Shown: positions 9,727-21,819, counted from the first letter of the stretch. The stretch: DNA of 64,000 bases from Wyeomyia smithii (GCF_029784165.1 NC_073694.1:75163411-75227410); one strand, 5' to 3'. A program made the numbers and translations. Notes: generated by a model not told the origin, from the sequence alone.

Positions 9727-12660
9727 AATTATCGGAACGGTCTATAGCTGACGGTGCTAAGGGACGTTCCTAAGGGACGTTCTACTATCAACGGTGGAGC
9801 TTCTACAGCTAAACATCATGATGGCGGTGGCAGATGTGATATGAATAGTGCACACAGAAATCAAATCACCCACAACCCGCCCACAACGAAGTATCCTAAT
9901 TTACGCTCGCGTGGACCGCAGCTGGTGAATCCGAACAGTACTCCATTATATGGTGATAGGAGCTCGGATCGCATACCAGCCAGACTTCGAGACTAGAGCC
10001 GGAACAGCCGTGCATCAAGGAGTTTGGAACAATCAACCGAATCAGTCTGTGGCTCATCAAAGCAACGCTTCGCAGTTTCATGGCATCGGCAATCATCCAT
10101 CACAGCTCCAACAACCTACTTGGCACAATACTTCTCCCCCTCACACATTCAACTGGCCTCTCGGCAAGCCGTATCAAAAGATCTTCCTCTCTTCTCTGGA
10201 AACCCTGAGGACTGGCCGATCTTCGTTTCAACGTTTGAAAGTACGACCGCAATGTGCGGTTATTCAAATGAAGAAAATATGATCCGACTACAAAGGTGCC
10301 TTAAAGGAAAAGCGTACGAGGCCGTTAAGAGTTGCCTTATGCACCCGACAAACGTGACCAATGTAATGAACACGCTAAGAGTGCTCTACGGTCAGCCTGA
10401 AGCAATTATTCACTCCCTGATCGTGAAAATAAACGCAATTCCAACGATCAAGGAAGATAAGCTAGAGCTTCTGGTTGACCTTGCTGTTAAAGTACAGAAC
10501 TTCTGCGCAACTGTCGATGCATGTGGCCTGGAGGATTATCTGTATAACGTCTCTCTTCTTCACCAACTGTTGAACAAACTACCTGTGACATTGAAACTGG
10601 AGTGGGCTCGACATCGTTTAACTCTTCCAAGGGTCAACCTAGCGACATTCGGTGAGTGGATTTTTTCACTTGCGGAGGCGGCTAGTATTTTAACAATACC
10701 AACTGAACTGCAGCAACATAACCCAACAAAAGCTTTTATAAATTCGTCAAAAAAGACCAGCACCTACTTACACACGCACTCCGAACTCCCTATTGGAAAT
10801 GGAAATGCCTCGAAATCCAGCAAAGAAAACTCTTGGAAGAAACCAACTAATAACGACAACTGCCCAGTTTGCAATGGGAAATGTAAGTCAGTATCGAACT
10901 GCAAGCGCTTCCTTCAGTTTTCTCGAGACGATAGGTGGGCCGCCGTGAGGGAATTCACACTATGTCGTCGATGTCTCTCTCGTCACGAAGGAAAATGCGA
11001 TACGAAACCGTGTGGAAAAGCTGGTTGCACTTTCTACCATCACGAGTTGCTCCATAACGACAAGAAATTCAAAAACTATACATCGTATAACTCTACACCT
11101 ACAGTGCACCCTGGCACTTCGCCGGCAGGACCCAGCAATGTACATGGGTGCAACACACATCAGTCGGCTCCAAATGCTGTACTGTTCCGCTATCTTCCGG
11201 TTACTCTGTACGGGAATGGGAAATCCACCCGAACGTACGCCTTTCTGGACGAAGGTTCAGCCATTACTCTGATAGATCAAGAGCTAGCTGATCAACTGGA
11301 GTTGGAGGGTCCGATCAATCCACTCTGCTTGCGGTGGACAGGAGGTACCGAACTAAACGAGGCGAGCTCGTGCACAGTAAACGTGAAAATTGCTGGAACT
11401 CAGTCACCTGCTAAACAATTTCAACTCAATTGAGTTCGCACAGTAAAAGAGCTGATGCTGCCGTTCCAGTCTCTCAATATGGAGGAGATAACCCTACAAT
11501 ATCCACACTTCGGAATCTGCCGATCGAGTCCTATTCAAATGTGCGCCCTCGGATTCTTATCGGTCTAAAGCACCCTCGAGTGAGCCTAGTGCTGAAAAGC
11601 AAGGAAGAAAGCCTGGACCAACCTATCGCCGTCAAAACTAGACTGGGATGGACAATCTGCGGAGGATGCGGCACTAAAGATACATCAAACTTCGTTCACT
11701 ACGCCTTCCACGTCTGTGAATGCAGGCATCACCAAATGGTCAAGGAATATTTTGCCATAGACATTCTTGGCATCATGAAATTAAATAAAGATCCGCTATC
11801 AACAGAAGACCAAAGAGCCATCTCACTCCTTCAAACACTGACTAAGTACAACGGATAATGATATGAGACCGGCCTACTTTGGCGTTACGATGGCGTCCGC
11901 TTACCAGATAGCAAGGAAATGGCTCTGCGCAGATACCTGAGCCTCGAGAAGCGAATGCAGAAAAGTCCAGAGCTGGGCAATGCTCTGCAGAAGCTAATGT
12001 CTGAGTACTTGGCTAAAGGGTATGTGCGCAAACTGTCAGAGAAGGAACTTAACAGGCCTTACCCAAGGGTGTGGTATTTGCCAATATTCCTCGTTGTTAA
12101 CCCCAATAAACCGGGTAAAATTAGAATTTGTGGGACGGAGCCGCAAAGTCCTTTGGAGTGTCTCTAAATTCAGCGCTGCTTACAGGTCCCGATCAGCTAT
12201 GCTCTCTATTCGCAATACTGCTGCAATTCCGCGAATTTCGTGTAGGTCTCACGGGCGACATCAAGGAAATGTTCCACCAGATTCGCATGCGTGAGGAAGA
12301 CCAACAATGTCTACGATTCTTCTGGAAAGACGAGGCTGGTGAAACTCAGGTCTACGTAATGAATGTGATGTCGTTTGTCGCTAGCTGCCCCCCGGCCAGT
12401 GCTCAGTACGTGAAGAACATCAACGCAGATAGATTCACAGAAGAGTTTCCAGAGGCCGTTGAAGTTATTAAGAAGCGACACTACGTGGATGATGCGATGT
12501 TCAGTGTCGAAACACCTGAGCATGCAATTCGCCTGGCGCACGAAGTCAGACAGTTACACTCTGCCGGCGGATTTAAGATAAGAAACTGGATGAGCAACTC
12601 TCAACAAGTGCTAGCCGTGCTGAACGAAAGCAAAACGACGCACAGTGGAACACTTAGAAC
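9727..12660 (+). pseudogene. BEL/Pao Gag-Pol, copy 2 (best preserved: gag, knuckles, protease, RT)
   Basis: An ORF at 9754-9996 continues the gag linker and ends in an in-frame TAG. The same frame resumes to 11433 with the capsid region, Cys/His knuckles (CPVCNGKCKS, CRRCLSRHEGKC) and a BEL-type aspartic protease start (AFLDEGSAITLIDQELADQL). Frameshifts then separate a protease/DUF1758 region (11430-11858, LGWTICGGCG), an RT N-terminus (11919-12167, NPNKPGKIRI) and the RT palm (12128-12660, GDIKEMFHQI and RHYVDDAM at about 12475-12500). The RT is cut at 12660 by an 821-bp MITE. It has the most intact protease of the two copies but several stops and cannot make Pol. Confidence 0.82.
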
Positions 12661-13481
12661 ATCAAACCTGATCATAATTATTTTAAAAAAAATTTGCACT
12701 GAAAACGTATCATTTTGTGATAATGAAAACAAATAATTGGATTTGGATAATATTTTACATGGAGTAACCCACCTTAAAGTGATGGATGAAATTTCTTATA
12801 ATGAAATTTAAAATCAGTCATAGTCGGGTCAGAATTCATCCAAATACTTGAATTTATCATGAAATGACTTTTTAATACACATTTCAGTCGTTTGACAAAG
12901 TTTCATTTGGGTAACCAAGGCTACAACTATCCAAGAGGCGAAAAAATAAGAATTTCTTGATTATTTTCACATAGCGATAAAACACGAGACCGGAAGCATC
13001 CGGAAGGTTTTTCTCCACCATTATAACCAAACATATTAGCACTTTAACGTAATATAAGCCGTTCAACCGGATTTTGCCGGAAACATAACTTATCCCATTT
13101 TGAGTTAACTTATAAAAACAAATCTTTTGGGTTTTATTATATTGATTTTGACAAACACCGGGGTATTTGGAGAGACTGGCATACATGCTAAGTACACATT
13201 TCTGTTCAATTAACATTCTTTAACAATCTCCATCGTTGTTTAATTTAAAAACCACTTGTTTATCTTCGGAACGTTATATTTTAGCTCACGGTATCAAAGC
13301 GTCATTATCATGCACAGAAAACTGTTGAATTGCGGTCGGTTCAAACCTCTCGTTAAGGCCGTAAACATAACTTTTGGATGTTGATGAACTGTCAAGTGAT
13401 CAAGCATACATCACACTTCCAAATGAAACACTACAATACAAAGTTGATTTACTTTGAATTTTTCACTTATGATCAGGTTTT
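12661..13481. mobile_element. 821-bp MITE with 4-bp GAAC target duplication
   Basis: The left end is ATCAAACCTGATCATAA and the right end is TTATGATCAGGTTTT, its inverse with one mismatch. GAAC flanks both sides (12657-12660, 13482-13485). Removing the element joins BEL pol codons on either side, so it is a clean insertion into the RT/RNase H linker. No coding capacity is visible. The superfamily is uncertain. Confidence 0.75.
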
Positions 13482-14127
13482 GAACGCATTTACTCCTATG
13501 TGCGTCGGAAAAAATTATGGATCTGTCAGTTAGACCAACGGCTACAGAGAAGGTGCTAGGAATGTGGTGGTGTACAACATCGGACGAATTTGTGTACAAA
13601 ATTGGATGGAATCGCTATAGCCCTGATCAGCTCACTGGCCGTCGTCGACCCACAAAGCGCCAAATGCTTCAGGTCCTAATGACGATTTTTGATCCTCTTG
13701 GTTTAATCTCACACTTTCTCATGTTTTTGAAAAACCTTCTACAAGAAGTCTGGCGTGCAAACGTAGAATGGGATGAAGAAATTCCCAACCCCTTGTTCGA
13801 GAAATGGATAACATGGCTACTAGTTTTGCCCAAGGTAGAAAGCGTTAGAATCCCGTGGTGTCTTCGTGATTCGAAGATTCCCAGCGACTGCGAAGTACAA
13901 CTGCATCTTTTTGTAGACGCAAGCGAAAACGGAATAGCCGCCGCTTCGTTTCTACGATTTAAACGCGAAGGCATCATCTGCTGCTCTTTAGTTGCCGCAA
14001 AAACCAGGGTAGCCCCTTTGAGGTACCACTTCATCCCGCGACTAGAATTACAAGCGGCCCTCATAGGAGCTAGACTAGCACGTACGGTCACACAATCCAT
14101 TTCAACTCAGGTTCATTGCAAATCCTA
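13482..14127 (+). pseudogene. BEL/Pao pol continuation: A17-type peptidase and RNase H region
   Basis: From MDLSVRPTATEKVLGMWW (13517) the frame encodes the conserved stretch after the RT of BEL/Pao elements: TFDPLG-like IFDPLGLISHFLMF, NVEWDEEIP, then LHLFVDASENGIAAASFLR and RVAPLRYHFIPRLELQAAL (RNase H-like and Peptidase_A17 region). The open frame is 216 codons, then the BEL sequence stops near 14127 where a foldback repeat begins. Integrase and the 3' LTR are absent from the window. Confidence 0.8.
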
Positions 14128-14129
14128 CT

Positions 14130-14652
14130 GGACTAGAGGTGGGCAATCCGCTCACGAACTGATCTAAAGAGCTGGTTCTTCAAAGTGAGTGAGTGATCTA
14201 TCGTTCTTTTTTAAAGAGCGGTAACTCACCCCTTACCTCAGGCAAATAGCTGATAGCTGATTTTGTTGATCAGACACCGCAAGCAAGAGCCCAATAAATG
14301 CACACGGACTGGCTAACGCCGAGAACGCACACGAAAGGATGGCAAAAGTGGAACGAAAAGAGCGAAAGAACTGGTTCACTGATCTTTTGAATCTGTTCAG
14401 ACAATCCGCTCCCGAGCTGATCAGAAAGTCAGTTCTTTAAAAGATCGAAATCTTCTGATCGCGAGCGGATTGCCTGCGAGCTGAACAGAAGAGCCATCGG
14501 AAGAATCAGTACTTCTGAGAGCTAAAGATTCCGCTCTTTCAAAGAACTGAGTCTTCCGATCAGCCTGCGAGCGGATTGCCAGAAGATCAGTGAATCAGTT
14601 CTTTCGTTCTTTTCGTTCCATATCCATTCGTGTGTGTACTTGGCGTTAGTCA
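14130..14652. repeat. Foldback-type repeat rich in GAACTGATC and GCGGATTGCC
   Basis: The region is full of inverted copies of GAACTGATC, GAGCGGATTGCC and AAGAACTG. An outer inverted pair, about 14310-14390 (GCTAACGCCGAG to GTTCACTGATCTT) against 14585-14650 (GATCAGTGAATCAG to TTGGCGTTAG), encloses it. The left edge, TAGAGGTGGGCAATCCGCTC, resembles a hAT-type end. It is probably a non-autonomous foldback or hAT MITE that truncated the BEL element. No coding. Confidence 0.55.
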
Positions 14653-14899
14653 TAGTGATGGGAAATATCGCCCAAAACGTACATCGATAACAATCGATAA
14701 TTCCGGGGGTTTTATCGATATTATCGATAAGTATCGATAATTTGACAGCTAACGTTTGCGGTGAAAATTTTTTTTTCAGATGATGAAAAAAAAAACTATT
14801 TCAGATTGTGATGAAAAAAAAAACTATGACAGATAAATAAGTTGGATGAATTTCCCATGCAAGGTTATCATGTTAGCTTCCTCGCAAAAAAATATTACG

Positions 14900-15990
14900 T
14901 CCTTGCATGCGGCTTTCCGGCAGTTAACCGTAACATTTGCCATGGCGGACGAAAACATGCGTGTAGCCATGTTTTTAAGCTCTTTCTTCGTGTTTTTTTA
15001 TTAATTCCTCCTCCGTTTTCGCGACAAAATTGTTGGAATAGATCTTGCGCTTCAAGTCCCAGAAATTCTCGATGGAAAGCAGGTGGGGGACATTGGGCGG
15101 ATTCGTCGACTTCGGTACCACATCGATATTCAGCCGCTCCATCTCCTCGTACGATCGCTTCGAGTAGTTGGCCGACGTCAAATCTGGCCAGAACACCGTG
15201 TCTTCGCGCTTATGGTATTTCGTGATGAACGACGCAACGTCTGTCAGGCACTTCGTACTATAAATTTCCCCGTTCACGGCCAGCCCGGAGCGAAAGAAGA
15301 GTAACTTTGACATCCCTTTCTCGCTGATTGTCAGCCACAGCCGCACCTTCTTGGGGAACTTGGTCTGTGAAATAAACTTTACTTCGGTGCTCACTTCCTT
15401 CGTGGGGGAGGTAAAATACGAAGAACCCTGCTGGTCGTTGCCATCCAGGGTGAGACAGGTCTAGTCATCCATCACTACTGCCACGTCGCGATTCGCCGGG
15501 AAAATCGACTTGACCATCTTATTCAACCGCTGTCGCTGCGTCATTGCCTGCAGCTCCGAGATCAGTGGTCGGGACTGCAGCTTCTTGTATGCATGTCCAT
15601 GTTCTCCAGATACTTTTTCACTGTTTTAGAGCATGCATCAACCTATCGGCCAAGTGCACGCAGCGATTTAGCCACTTTTCCCTCGGTCTTCCTCTTCAGC
15701 ATCCTTTTGGTTATCAGCAAGCTTCTTGTCACTCAGGGTCGTTGGCCGACCAGAACCGGGTTTTCTTTCGATGCTCTGATCATTGTCCAATAGTGTCAAA
15801 ATGTTGTAGATGCCAGAACCGGCATACCCGGTGTCCACAAAGTGCCGCACGATGTCTGTTTTTGACGCCATTTTGAAACCCATAAAATCGGAAATTTTTG
15901 TCCATTTTTTTACCGCAAACGTTATTGCGGTTATAGTAACGGCCCAAACAGATTGGATACGTTTGCGTTGCGTTGGCGTCAATTTGACAG
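14900..15990 (-). pseudogene. DD37E mariner transposase relic A
   Basis: The minus strand shows an N-terminal part (MASKTDIVRHFVDTGYAGSG, ERKPGSGRPTTLSDKKL) at about 15700-15880 and a catalytic part at 14975-15394. The catalytic part has VFWPDLTSANYSKRS and, 37 residues after that Asp, SIENFWDLKRKIY. At the first catalytic Asp the frame reads MDD then a stop (TAG) at about 15460, then CLTLDGNDQQG. The stop is shared with relic B at about 18990. It is a different DD37E lineage from the one in the BEL elements. Inactive. Confidence 0.75.
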
Positions 15991-16032
15991 TAAATGTATG
16001 GGCTAACTGTCAAATTGCCGCAAACGCAGCCG

Positions 16033-16413
16033 CAGTGGCGTAGCGTAACCGGGTGACACCCGGGGCGGAAAATTTGGCACCCCCCATTTCCCATGGGTGT
16101 CACCCCCGCCAGGTTGCAGTGAAATCATTTTGTTACCCAAAATTGTGAGAGATATCACGTTCGTTTTCGATTTAACTAAATCTACCGATTTTTGAAAAAA
16201 TGGTTGCGATTATTTTCTTAAAAGTAAATTTAAAGTAAAGTAAAAATTAATTTTCTGGGTTTCACAGTGACCTCCACCTAATCGATAGTTAATCTCACGG
16301 ATATCACCCTTTTGAAGGTGAAACGTATGAAAATTTTCCTCATGGGTGTCACCCCCTGAAGGGTGACACCCGGGGCGGACCGCCCCCGCCGCCCCCACCA
16401 CGCTACGCCAGTG
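16033..16413. mobile_element. 381-bp hAT-type MITE with perfect 8-bp target duplication
   Basis: The ends are CAGTGGCGTAGCG and its inverse CGCTACGCCAGTG. CGCAGCCG flanks both sides (16025-16032, 16414-16421). The body is GC-rich at both ends (GGGTGACACCCGGGGCGG, and its inverse near the right end). 8-bp duplication with CAG..CTG-like ends is typical of hAT MITEs. It sits in the arm of an older palindrome (about 15950-16435) and is absent from unit B, so it inserted after the tandem duplication of the host element or was lost there. Confidence 0.85.
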
Positions 16414-16439
16414 CGCAGCCGCAACGTATCCATTGTGTT

Positions 16440-18326
16440 AAGGCCTTGAATGACAAATCTTACGATACTGCGAATGATAATTCAAACTACCGGACAAGTT
16501 AAACAGTTTGTTTTGGAAAGTCTTTGAGTTTTACGCCGGGAGTGCTTTCTACGGAGTAGTTTCAAGCCGAAGTTCATTTTGAAGGTTGTGTAATAAGGGA
16601 AATAATTGAAGCAGGCAAAATTCTGTCAATTTTTAAATGACCAAAACTTCACGAAAAAGGAATCAATTCAGACAAAACAGGTTTCATTCTACTGGAAAAC
16701 TGTCCTAGATTCCTAGTATAACTTGAGAACTGGACGTGACCAAGGGTCACTGGAAATGTTTCAGATTTCCGGAGTGTGTGCTAAAGTGTACATTTTTGCA
16801 ACGCGTAGAACTTTTTCTGACATTCTGTTTCACATAGGTTTATATGTTGTCAATACATCAAAATTTATTTCAGGTTCATTGGTAGCCAAAGATTGAAAAT
16901 TCGCCAAGGAATCATCGAGGTATGAATTTATTAAGTATGGGTGTTGATTTTGGCGGTTTTTTCCCTGTTGGGTACTAATTTTCTTTGAGCTTGCAGCACT
17001 CTAGCAGAATTCAATCGAACATTGTGGGTGGGTAGGTCTTATTAAACCAAGCAACTTTGCAAACTTGCGTTTGAAAATTTATCTGGATTAACATTTAAAA
17101 AGGTCAGATTGAAAGTTGAGACCATGATAATTGTTAGTCAAAATTTCGATCATCATGTGACAAATTTCAGGAACTCATTGCTTAAAAATTGCACTCTTCA
17201 GGATGGGGTAAGTTCATCAAAGCAGTCCCAATTGTTTGCATGTTTTGGTTGGAAAAAAAAATCAAAAATAAATGTTAACATGTGTACCGTTTTTTGAACC
17301 CGTTTGTCCCGTTTTTATCCCGAGAAAATCTGGTCAGCCTACTTCAAAAATATAAAAAAATGAGTTTAAGATCCTGCTCTGAAAAAATATAATTTTAAAA
17401 ACAAAAAATGATTTTAGAAAATATCGGTGATCTCAAATTTTTTTAAATGAAGTATTTTAGATAGACAATTTAGTTGCCTAAAACGTTCTATGCGTTGCAA
17501 AAATGTACACTTTGACACACACTCTTGAAATCCGAAACATTTTCGGTGTAGGATGGTCACACCAAGTTCCCAAGTAATACTAATATAATACTGTTTGCCA
17601 GTGGAATGAAACTGGTTATCAAAATTGATTCATTTTTCGTAAAGTTCTGGCCATTTAAAATTCGAGAGAATTTTTTTTATCTCAATTATATTTTCCACCC
17701 CCTGTATAAAGCAGGATACTTTTTTTGGCGCAACAATTTCGTTGATTTGGATTTTTAGTGGAACTAAAAATTGTTTGTTGGGTAACAGATACTTCAAACT
17801 TAAACAGTTCCAAGTTAAACTAAACAATTACCAGAGAATTACCAATAGACTGCCGCTATGCATGTCTATCATATTATAAAAGTTGGCAAGCCAAAGAAAA
17901 TGCATTTTATTACAATTTCGTGTCATTGCTTCTTATGAGATGGTGCGAAAAGTTCGGATATTTTTCTAAAGTTCTCCAGTACTGAGTTGTCGAATTTATC
18001 TGTTCATAGGAAACTAAAAACTATAAATACCTTTTAAGTTACCATTATTTCTCAGAAACTCAGTGACATCCGGGGCGAACCTTTACACTACCCCCAACAA
18101 TGCTAAATCTTGTCGAATAGCAACAAATACCCAGCGCCAAAGCAACTCCTGGGGAAGGGTAGGTGAGGTCTCCTTCTTTTGGGTCTCCTCCAGTAACCAG
18201 CCGCACTGACTTGTGCTCACCCTTATAATATCGATAATTATCGTTAACGTCAAAAAGTTAACGATAGTATCGATGTCAAGCACTTATCGATATTATCGAT
18301 AAGTATCGATAAGTTTCCCATCACTA
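16440..18326. other. Non-coding body of hAT-like unit A
   Basis: AT-rich sequence repeated at 19710-21637, with no open frame longer than about 60 codons and no domain. Its right 90 bp contain several TATCGATA/ATCGATA copies leading to the TTTCCCATCACTA end. Confidence 0.5.
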
Positions 18327-18399
18327 ATCATGTTAGCTTCCTCGCGAAAAAATATTACGTGCGGCCTTCCGATAGTTAACCGGAACATTCGCCATGGCG

Positions 18400-19450
18400 G
18401 ACGAAAACATGCGTGTAGCCATATTTTTAAGCTCTTTCTTCGTTTTTATTTTTATAATTTCCTCCTCCGTTTTCGCGACAAAATGGTTGGAATAGATCTT
18501 GCGCTTTATTACAAAAGTTCACATCAATGGACAACGTAATCCTAATTCCCTAACAAAAAAAAAAGATCTTGCGCTTCAAGTTTTCCCAGAAATTCTCGAT
18601 GAGAGGCAGCTAGGGGGCACTTGGGGGATTCGCCGACTTCGGTACCACATCGATTTTCAGCCGCTCCATCTCCTACAACGATCGCTTCGAGTAGTTGGCC
18701 GACGTCAAATCTGGCCAGAACACCGTGTCTTCGCGCTTATGGTATTTCTTCATGAACGACGCAACTTCTGGCAAGCACTTCGTACTTTAAATTTCCCCGT
18801 TCACGGCCAGTCCGGAGCGAAAGAAGAGCAACTTTGACATCTCTTTCTCGCTGATTGTCAGCCACAGCCGCACCTTCTTGGGGAGCTTGGTCTGTGAAAT
18901 AAACTTAAGTTCGGTACTTACTTCCTTCGTGGGGGAGGTAAAATACGAAGAGCCCTGCTGGTCGTTGCCATCCAGGGTGAGATAGGTCTAGTCGTCCATC
19001 ACCACTGCCACGTCGCGATCCGCCGGGAAAATCTACTTGACCATCTTATTCAACCGCTGTCGCTGCGTCATTGCCTGCAGCTCCGAGACCAGTGGACAGG
19101 ACTGCCGCTTCCTGACATGTATGTCCATGTTCTCTTTTACTTTTCACTGTTTTAGCGCATGCACCAACCTCCCGGCCAAGTGCACGCAGTGATTTAGCCA
19201 TTTTTCCCTCGGTTTTCCTCTTCAGCATCCTTTGAAGCTTCTTGTCGCTCGGGGTCGTTGGCCGTCCGGAACCGGGCTTCCTTTCGATGCTCTGATCGTT
19301 GTCCAATAGTGTCAAGATGTTGTAGATGTCAGAACGGGCATACCCAGTGTCCATAAAGTGCCGCACGATGTCCGTTTTTGACGCGGCGGGGTACCCTTCT
19401 TTGAACGCGCACACTTCTGAACGGAGTAGCTTCACTTTTTTCGCTATAAA
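18400..19450 (-). pseudogene. DD37E mariner transposase relic B
   Basis: Second copy of relic A in unit B. The N-terminal ORF 19435-19046 contains ASKTDIVRHFMDTGYARSD and ERKPGSGRPTTPSDKK. The catalytic part, about 18650-19000, still reads FWPDLTSANYSKRS but has extra stops. The TAG right after the first catalytic MDD is shared with relic A. Inactive. Confidence 0.7.
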
Positions 19451-19699
19451 AGTTAGAGTTTGACTGATAAAGCTGTCAATTTTTTTTTGCTAAGTCATAG
19501 ATTACTATGATTGATGATGCATGAGTAGTTTCGTCAGTGCGATTAAAGGTAAACCCATGAAAAATTGGCATTTTTGGTCTATTTTTTCACAGAAAACGTT
19601 ATTCGACAAATGCAATTTTGCTATGTAAATCTGTTAAAAACAGAGTCAGTGATTGCCCAAACAGAATGGATACGTTTGCGTTGCGTTGACGTTAAATTG

Positions 19700-21637
19700 A
19701 CAGTAAATGTATGGCCTTGAATGACAAATCTTACGATACTGCGAATGAAATTTCGAACAACCGGACGAGTTAAACAGTTTGTTTTGGAAAGTCTTCGGGT
19801 TTTACGCCGGGGTGCTATCTACGGAGTAGTTTCAAGTCGAAGTTTGTTTTGAAGGTTGTATAATAGGGGAAATAATTGAAGCAGGCAAAATTCTGTCAAT
19901 TTTTAAATGGCCAAAACTTTACGAAAAATTAATCAATTTTGACAAAGCAGGTTTCATTTTACTGGAAAACTGTCCTAGTTTCCTAGTACTACTTGAGAAC
20001 TGGACGTGGCCAAGGGTCACTGGAAATGTTTCAGATGTGTGCGAAGTGTGTGCCAAAGTATACATTTTTGCAACGCGTAAAACTTTTTCTGACATTCTGT
20101 TTCACTTAGGTTCATATATTGTCAATAAATCAGAATTTATTTCGAATTCATTGGTAGCCAAAGATTAAAAATTCACCAAGGAATCATCAAGGTATGAATT
20201 TATTAAGTATGGGTGTTGATTTTGGCGGTTTTTTCCCTGTTGGGTACTAATTTTCTTTGAGCTTGCAGCACTCTAGCAGAATTCAATCGAACATTGTGGG
20301 TGTGTAGGTCTTATTAAACCAAGCAACTTTGCAAACTTGCGTTTGAAAATCTATCTGGATTAACATTTGAAAAGATCAGATTATTTTCACGCGGATTTTC
20401 TCTAAAGCCCTATTTAGAGTTCCAATCGAAGTGAAAATCTCATACAAAATGTTTATTTTTTTACGCCCGTGAAAAATGCAACCTGCAAAAATTTCACTTC
20501 GCTTGGAACTGTAAACAAATTCGATCCAGCGAAATCGAAGGTTGTGGATCTTATCTTTTTCACTTGGGTTTACCCCGCGTAAGAAAACCTAACTGTATTT
20601 GAACCTTTTTTTTATGAATCAATATATCTTAGTTAAAATTATCTGAACTTTCCTTTAAAAATATAAAAAAATAAGTTTAAGATCCTACTCTGAAAAAAAT
20701 ATAATTTTAAAAACAAAAAATTATTTTAGATAATATCGGTGATCTCAGATTTTTTTAAATGAAGTATTTTAGATAGACAATTTAGTTGCATAAAACGTTC
20801 TATGCGTTGCAAAAATGTACACTTTGACACACACTTTTGAAATCCGAAACATTTTCGGTGTAGGTTGGTCACGCCAAGTTCACAAGTAATACTACGAAAC
20901 TAGGATAGTTTTCCAGTGAAATGAAACCGGTCATCAAAATTAATTCATTTTTCGTAAAGTTCTGGCCACTTAAAATTTGAGAGTTTTATTTATCTCAATT
21001 ATTTTGTCTACCCCCTGTATAAATCAGAACTCTTTTTTTTTGGCGCAACAATTTTGTTGATTTGGATTTTTAGTGGAACTAAAAATTGTTTGTTGGGTAA
21101 CAGATACTTTAAACTTAAACAGTTCCAAGTTAAACTAAACAATTACCAAAAAATTACCAATACACTGCCGCTATGCATGTCCATCATATTATAAGAGTTG
21201 GCAAGCCAGAGAAAATGCATTTTATTACAATTTGGTATCATTGCTTTTTATGAGATGGTGCAAAAAGTTGGGATATAATTAAAGTTCTCCAGTATTAATT
21301 TGTCGAATTCATCTGTTCTTAGGAAACTAAAACTATAAATACCTTTTTAGTTACCATTTTTTCTCAGAAACTCAGTGACACCCAGGGCGAACCTTTACAC
21401 AACCTCCAACAATGCTAAATCTTGTCGAATAGCAGCACCCAACAAATACCTAGCGGCAAAAGCAACTCCTGGGGTAGGGTAGGTGAGGTCTCCTTCTCTT
21501 GGGTCTCCTCCAGTAACAAGCCGCACTGACTTGTGCTCACTCTTATAATATCGATAATTATCGCTAGCGTCAAAAAAATAACGATAATATCGATGTCCAG
21601 CATCTATCGATAAGTATCGATAAGTTTCCCATCACTA
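19700..21637. other. Non-coding body of hAT-like unit B, ending upstream of NDUFAF6
   Basis: Counterpart of 16440-18326. A block at about 20385-20600 (TTTTCACGCGG ... CCGCGTAAGAAAAC) replaces different sequence in unit A and looks like a small separate insertion with inverted ends. The last 40 bp, with CTATCGATAAGTATCGATAA, abut the NDUFAF6 upstream region. Confidence 0.5.
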
Positions 21638-21652
21638 GCAAAAACCAATCGA

Positions 21653-21678
21653 ATATCAGCACCTTCGTAGTCCCGAAT
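21653..21678. promoter_or_regulatory. Short motif AGCACCTTCGTAGTCCCGAA shared with two other places
   Basis: ATCAGCACCTTCGTAGTCCC occurs here, about 145-165 bp upstream of the NDUFAF6 ATG. It recurs at 35608-35632 between ACAD9-like and BTBD9, and with two changes at 47114-47139. Flanks are unrelated. It could be a promoter element or the last trace of a repeat end; the sequence does not decide. Confidence 0.3.
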
Positions 21679-21819
21679 AAATTGCTATCAATGAAAATTT
21701 CAATGTGTTATAAACAAAAATAATAAAACTTGTTTTAACTCCTGCAAAGAATAATTAATTGATACTACAATCACCAATCAAGCGAATATTTATTCTCTAC
21801 ATAAGCAACTATTAAAGGA

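Larger units (their letters stand above)
7808..13074. repeat. Tandem segmental duplication, copy 2
   Basis: Head-to-tail partner of 1262-7807. It holds the same BEL segment, the same DD37E insertion at the same base and the same MITE, but lacks the 1635-bp element and carries a 14-bp local duplication (TAAGGGACGTTC, about 9760-9780). By eye identity is very high (a few substitutions per kb), so the event looks recent. After 13074 the sequence continues into the rest of the MITE and the BEL pol, so copy 2 keeps the original right flank. Confidence 0.85.
14653..21637. mobile_element. hAT-like element with ends TAGTGATGGGAAA and internal tandem duplication
   Basis: The left end is TAGTGATGGGAAA (14653) and the right end is the inverse TTTCCCATCACTA (21637). 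The same inverse end also occurs in the middle (18326), directly followed by a second copy of the interior. Next to each end are clusters of TATCGATA. Unit A is 14868-18326 and unit B 18327-21637; they share sequence throughout at roughly 90 percent by eye. No hAT transposase is visible. The flanking 8 bp do not match, so a target duplication is not confirmed. The family resemblance (TAG...CTA ends, BED-type sites) suggests hAT, but this is inference. Confidence 0.55.
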
